Shown piece after piece: positions 60,604-64,000 of a DNA stretch of 64,000 nt. Numbering within the stretch: position 1 is the stretch's first letter; every line of letters starts with the position of its first letter. Position numbers and translations under genes: made by a program. The notes beneath the pieces are model-generated. The model was not told the origin of the DNA, did not search any database, and saw nothing but the letters and a program-made list of their open reading frames with translations. Source of the DNA: Ignelater luminosus (taxonomy: Eukaryota; Arthropoda; Insecta; Coleoptera; Elateridae); assembly GCA_011009095.1 (NCBI GenBank), contig VTPC01090408.1, positions 344,994 to 408,993 of the forward strand, read 5' to 3'.

Positions 60604-62039
60604 CAGTAATTCACACCATAAATGTTATAGGCGTATTAGTTTAGAAAATTTGGAGCCTTTACCTTTTTTAATAACTGAGATACCCTGATACACCCTGTAT
60701 AATTATCCTCAAAGGCTAAAGATCGTAAAGCAAAAGAACTCTAACGCAAAGTTCGAGAGATCTGATGGAATATTAGCGTTGAATAACGATCCGAATATTT
60801 CATCTAAAATAAAAAAAAAGCTGATGTTATTTCCGTTGAAATCGGAGGACTAACTGTAAACGAATAACGGAATTTGGTTGCTAGATATACATACGTTGTT
60901 CGGTTGATCAATTTTGATGATAAAGATTGTTTTTGGTATCTCTTTCACGCTATTATAGTTTGTGATTGCAATCAGTAGGGTAAGGTATTGTTTTATTAAA
61001 TATTTTACGGAAATTCGTAAAATCAAATCGAAATGGTGTTTGCATGATTTGTTTTTATGTACCGTAAAACAATTAATAGGAAATGTAGTTTTTAATTGCA
61101 ATGAAACTGAGATTTGTTGGTCAGTATAAAAACAGCTATAACAAAATATTTTCCATACAGTATCAATTCCGATTTGTTTACTGTCAATAATAAAACGTCC
61201 CATTAAAATTCAAATCCCCAACTTTCATTTCACTGCGAAATTAACTGAATTCAGTTCAACGTAACCCGATTACGCAGAATGATAAAGGGCAACTTTGCGA
61301 TTGAACTACTGCATTACTGTGATTAGAGAGTAGATTTTGAGTAAATTGCAAAATTGGACAAGCATTTGTTCATCTAATAGGGTGTACAACAACCCCTTGT
61401 TATAAACTGAGGGATGTTATGTTAAAGCGATAAAAATAGAATCGATCAACTTCAGATTGCGTTAAACCTTTATGACAGGCCTGTTAGAAATCTTCAAAAT
61501 TTTAAAACACTATTTGTAAAGATGCATAAAAGATAAATACGGAAATGTTTTGCAAATATCTTTGGTTTCTCAAACCAAAAATCAGAATTTTGCAAAAATG
61601 AAAAATCAGTATTTCGGTCAGATTCCTTGAGAGACAAATTAAAATTCTTACAGAATAAGTTCAAAATATTGTAAAATAAATTTGTGCTCTATTTAGATTT
61701 TTTGCTAAGACTCTCAAGTGCACCATGGTGCTATTTGAACAATGATGACATTTAATTCTTGATACTCATTATACAGCCTTAATATAAGTTTTAGAACGTC
61801 AATCCAAAAATAGAAACTGCTGCGATAAGAAGAAAAATCAAGTTTTTCAAATTTATTGTTAGTTTATAAAGCAGATTTTGGACTTTTTAGCAGAGCAGGT
61901 ACACCAAAGCTCAAAATATGTATTCTGATCAAGCTAGTGATTTCCGGAAGAAAAAGTTCAAGTTACAGTAATCCAAAAGAATGATTACAAGCTCCAATAA
62001 GTCTTCACTTGTCTTGTGGAAGTCACTGGAAACATTCCA
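60604..62039 (+). other. mGluR intron 1, gene-free part
   Basis: An inverted TACAG-type terminus lies at 60690-60699. A 117-residue minus-strand frame at 61203-60850 is the longest nearby but has no recognised domain or splice context. Confidence 0.3.
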
Positions 62040-63215
62040 ACACTGCGAAATGCACAGCCACTCTAGGGGCTAAACAACGTCGACAAGCCCACATCTTTTG
62101 TCAAATGAAGATATATGATAAGATCGTTGGACAACTCACCAAAATGGCACAGCTACAACAAACCTTACTCTTTTAGAAAGAGGGGGCATCATACGTTGAA
62201 AATGGCCGTATTTGGGAAGATGTTACCAACCAAGCAGAAATCACAATCACTATAAAGGACTACATGGCAAAATTTAGGCTGGAAAACAACAAAATATTAT
62301 AACTAGGAGGAATAACGTGCAACTTCCTTGATGAATATTGCTTCGACACAATCTTAGGCAAAACCATCCGGCAATATCTACGTGAGACAGCATCCGAACT
62401 TAGCTTGTTATTCTTTAGAAAAGCAATTCTAGTGGTTCATGTAAATCAAACACAGGATAAGATCTTCACACTTACTTACAAGACAATTGATAAATTGTAC
62501 ATTGACACAGTATACAGAAGATGCCTTACTCAGAATGAAATACTGAAGAATTGCCTCTTAATGGCTCCTCTCAATCCCCTAGCGTTAGTTCACATCATTA
62601 AAAGTTCTTGGGAAAATTTTTTACATCACGCAATACATTCCGAAAGTTATCCACATTTTATTCCAATGAACTGCTTATCACAGTGAATAATAGTCAATCC
62701 AAATTCATGTCACCCATTACCCATTTGATTATGGACCACGCATTAAAAGTAACCTGTGAGAAACTGACACCATCAGCGTATTTTATTGACGGATCTTGAT
62801 TGCTCTAGCTCCGAAACGTATTTTATTCCATCCACCTTATAAAATTCAAGCTGATTTGGAAGACAAGTTCCAATTTCAATTCATTCAACCATAAGCAGTC
62901 CACAACATTGTTGTCTGAAAAATGAAAGGCCTGGATAAAGACCCATAGTGCTACTCATCACTCAATATATTTGACAAAGAAGAAGTGAAACAGCTCGCAC
63001 AATATACACCAAAACAAATCTATGGGTGGTTTATCAGTAGATTTGTTTCTGGCATCATAGAAATTTATATCATGCTACGCTTTGTTAAATACCTTTTTGA
63101 TGTAATCATCAATGATCTGGCATTACACAAAACCTTTGGATTTGGATTTGTCTTGTTAGCCGTAACACTACTTTTTCTTCATCATAAAACTCCTACCAAG
63201 AATAAATCAAAATAA
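62040..63215 (+). pseudogene. Broken viral-envelope-like glycoprotein (endogenous element)
   Basis: Successive plus-strand fragments read as one decayed membrane-glycoprotein-like protein. An N-terminal part covers about 62060-62400 with in-frame stops near 62175 and 62300. Next come the frames 62405-62686 and 62608-62799. The last, 62985-63215, has a hydrophobic C-terminal segment (about 63120-63185) followed by a short lysine-rich tail, as in a transmembrane anchor. The overall pattern recalls arthropod endogenous envelope glycoproteins of the kind captured by LTR retrotransposons or derived from negative-strand insect viruses such as chuviruses. The exact family is uncertain. Several stops and at least two frameshifts make it non-functional. 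No LTR or polymerase partner was found beside it. Confidence 0.45.
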
Positions 63216-64000
63216 AAAAAAATTCACTACAGTATTGGAAATCGAACCTTTTACCTCACAATATCTATCGCAACCAGCAGCAAGGTGTAATAAAGAAGTT
63301 CATTGATAAAAATTAACTGGACCAAAATCTGATCCATAAGAGGCCAAACCTGACTGTATTGTACGAGTAACTTACGATCGATTGAATATGAAAAAAACAT
63401 GGTTCCATCAAATTATAAATAATTTGCAATTTTTGGCCATATATTTATCAAGATTTTCGACATACATAGTTTTAGACCAAAGAAGTCTGTGACAAAGATA
63501 CAGTATTTACTAATAGACATTACATTGTTAATTTTTATTTTTTCCGGAAAACAGTCTATTTCAAAAAAAATATTTACTAGATATGTCAATGGCTGCAAAA
63601 TAAAAATAAAAATATTTCTAGAATAAAACAAATATCTAAGACAGTTAATAACTTTTTTTATAAATTACACAGGACACTGTGTAACATCAAAAAACAGTCA
63701 AAAGTGATACTGAAAATAGGTGGTCCTCGTAGCGTGACTTGTTTAATGCTGTTCTATCCCTACGGATATATTTTTACCAAGACTTTTTGAACACACAATA
63801 TAATTACAGAATATCTCATTATACGCGTTGTTACACTACGTATTTGCTGTATTTCTTTTGGTTTGTTTTATGTATAGACGTATATCCGCTGTACGCTCCA
63901 CAGCTTTGCAAATAACCACATTTTTCAACAAAATATTCAAAAGATGTTATTTATTGGGCTATGATAAATAAACAAGTTTGTTTAAGTTATTTTGCTGTTA
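63216..64000 (+). other. Right-edge stretch, mGluR intron 1 continuing
   Basis: AT-rich, with no exon or element recognised; the window ends before any second mGluR exon. Confidence 0.35.

Noticed and set aside
60850-61203. 117-residue minus-strand frame
   Set aside because: No domain, promoter or splice support; isoleucine-rich composition expected by chance in AT-rich DNA.

Overview
This is an AT-rich stretch of animal nuclear DNA, almost certainly from an insect. It has introns with GT/AG borders, many decayed non-LTR retrotransposons (LINEs) and DNA transposons, trinucleotide microsatellites, and a recognisable arthropod-type metabotropic glutamate receptor exon. Nothing bacterial is present: no operons, CRISPR arrays, rRNA or clear tRNA. 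I cannot fix the order; the very short introns and the transposon mix would fit a beetle or a related insect.

Three host genes can be supported. (1) On the minus strand at the left edge (1-746) are the first three exons of a probable BORCS6 (lysosome-positioning BORC complex) gene, with introns of 54 and 85 bp. (2) On the plus strand (26209-32676) is a complete small secreted-peptide gene. It has a TATA box, an initiator, three exons, a signal peptide, two basic cleavage sites, six cysteines laid out 2 + 4, and a phase-1 intron in the connecting segment. That is the architecture of the insulin/relaxin superfamily, but the cysteine spacing is not canonical. This is the most interesting item in the window. 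(3) On the plus strand at 45354-46070 are the promoter and first coding exon of a metabotropic glutamate receptor. Its first intron runs at least 17.9 kb to the right edge, and no second exon was seen.

The rest is mostly transposon debris in long introns and intergenic DNA. From left to right: a minus-strand LINE relic (1640-2765); a possible piggyBac scrap (4865-5105); a minus-strand LINE RNase-H end (10885-11660); an element with TACAGGGTGTTT ends (12001-13011); a plus-strand LINE with endonuclease, RT and C-terminus (22380-24660); a 669-bp long-inverted-repeat element inside the peptide gene (28616-29284); a hAT-like transposase scrap (33573-34110); two copies of a palindromic internally repeated foldback element (34092-34485 and 36334-36669) flanking a Ty3/gypsy RNase H-integrase fragment (35561-36276); a mariner relic (38110-38890); another TACAG-ended element (40456-41260); and minus-strand LINE relics (42560-43480 and 48170-48680).

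Further right are a Tigger/pogo relic (about 51243-54269) split by a later LINE that left a 10-bp target duplication, LINE scraps (56890-57120 and 58550-60600), and a broken viral-envelope-like glycoprotein with a C-terminal membrane segment (62040-63215). There are two assembly gaps (24108-24117 and 52592-52991).
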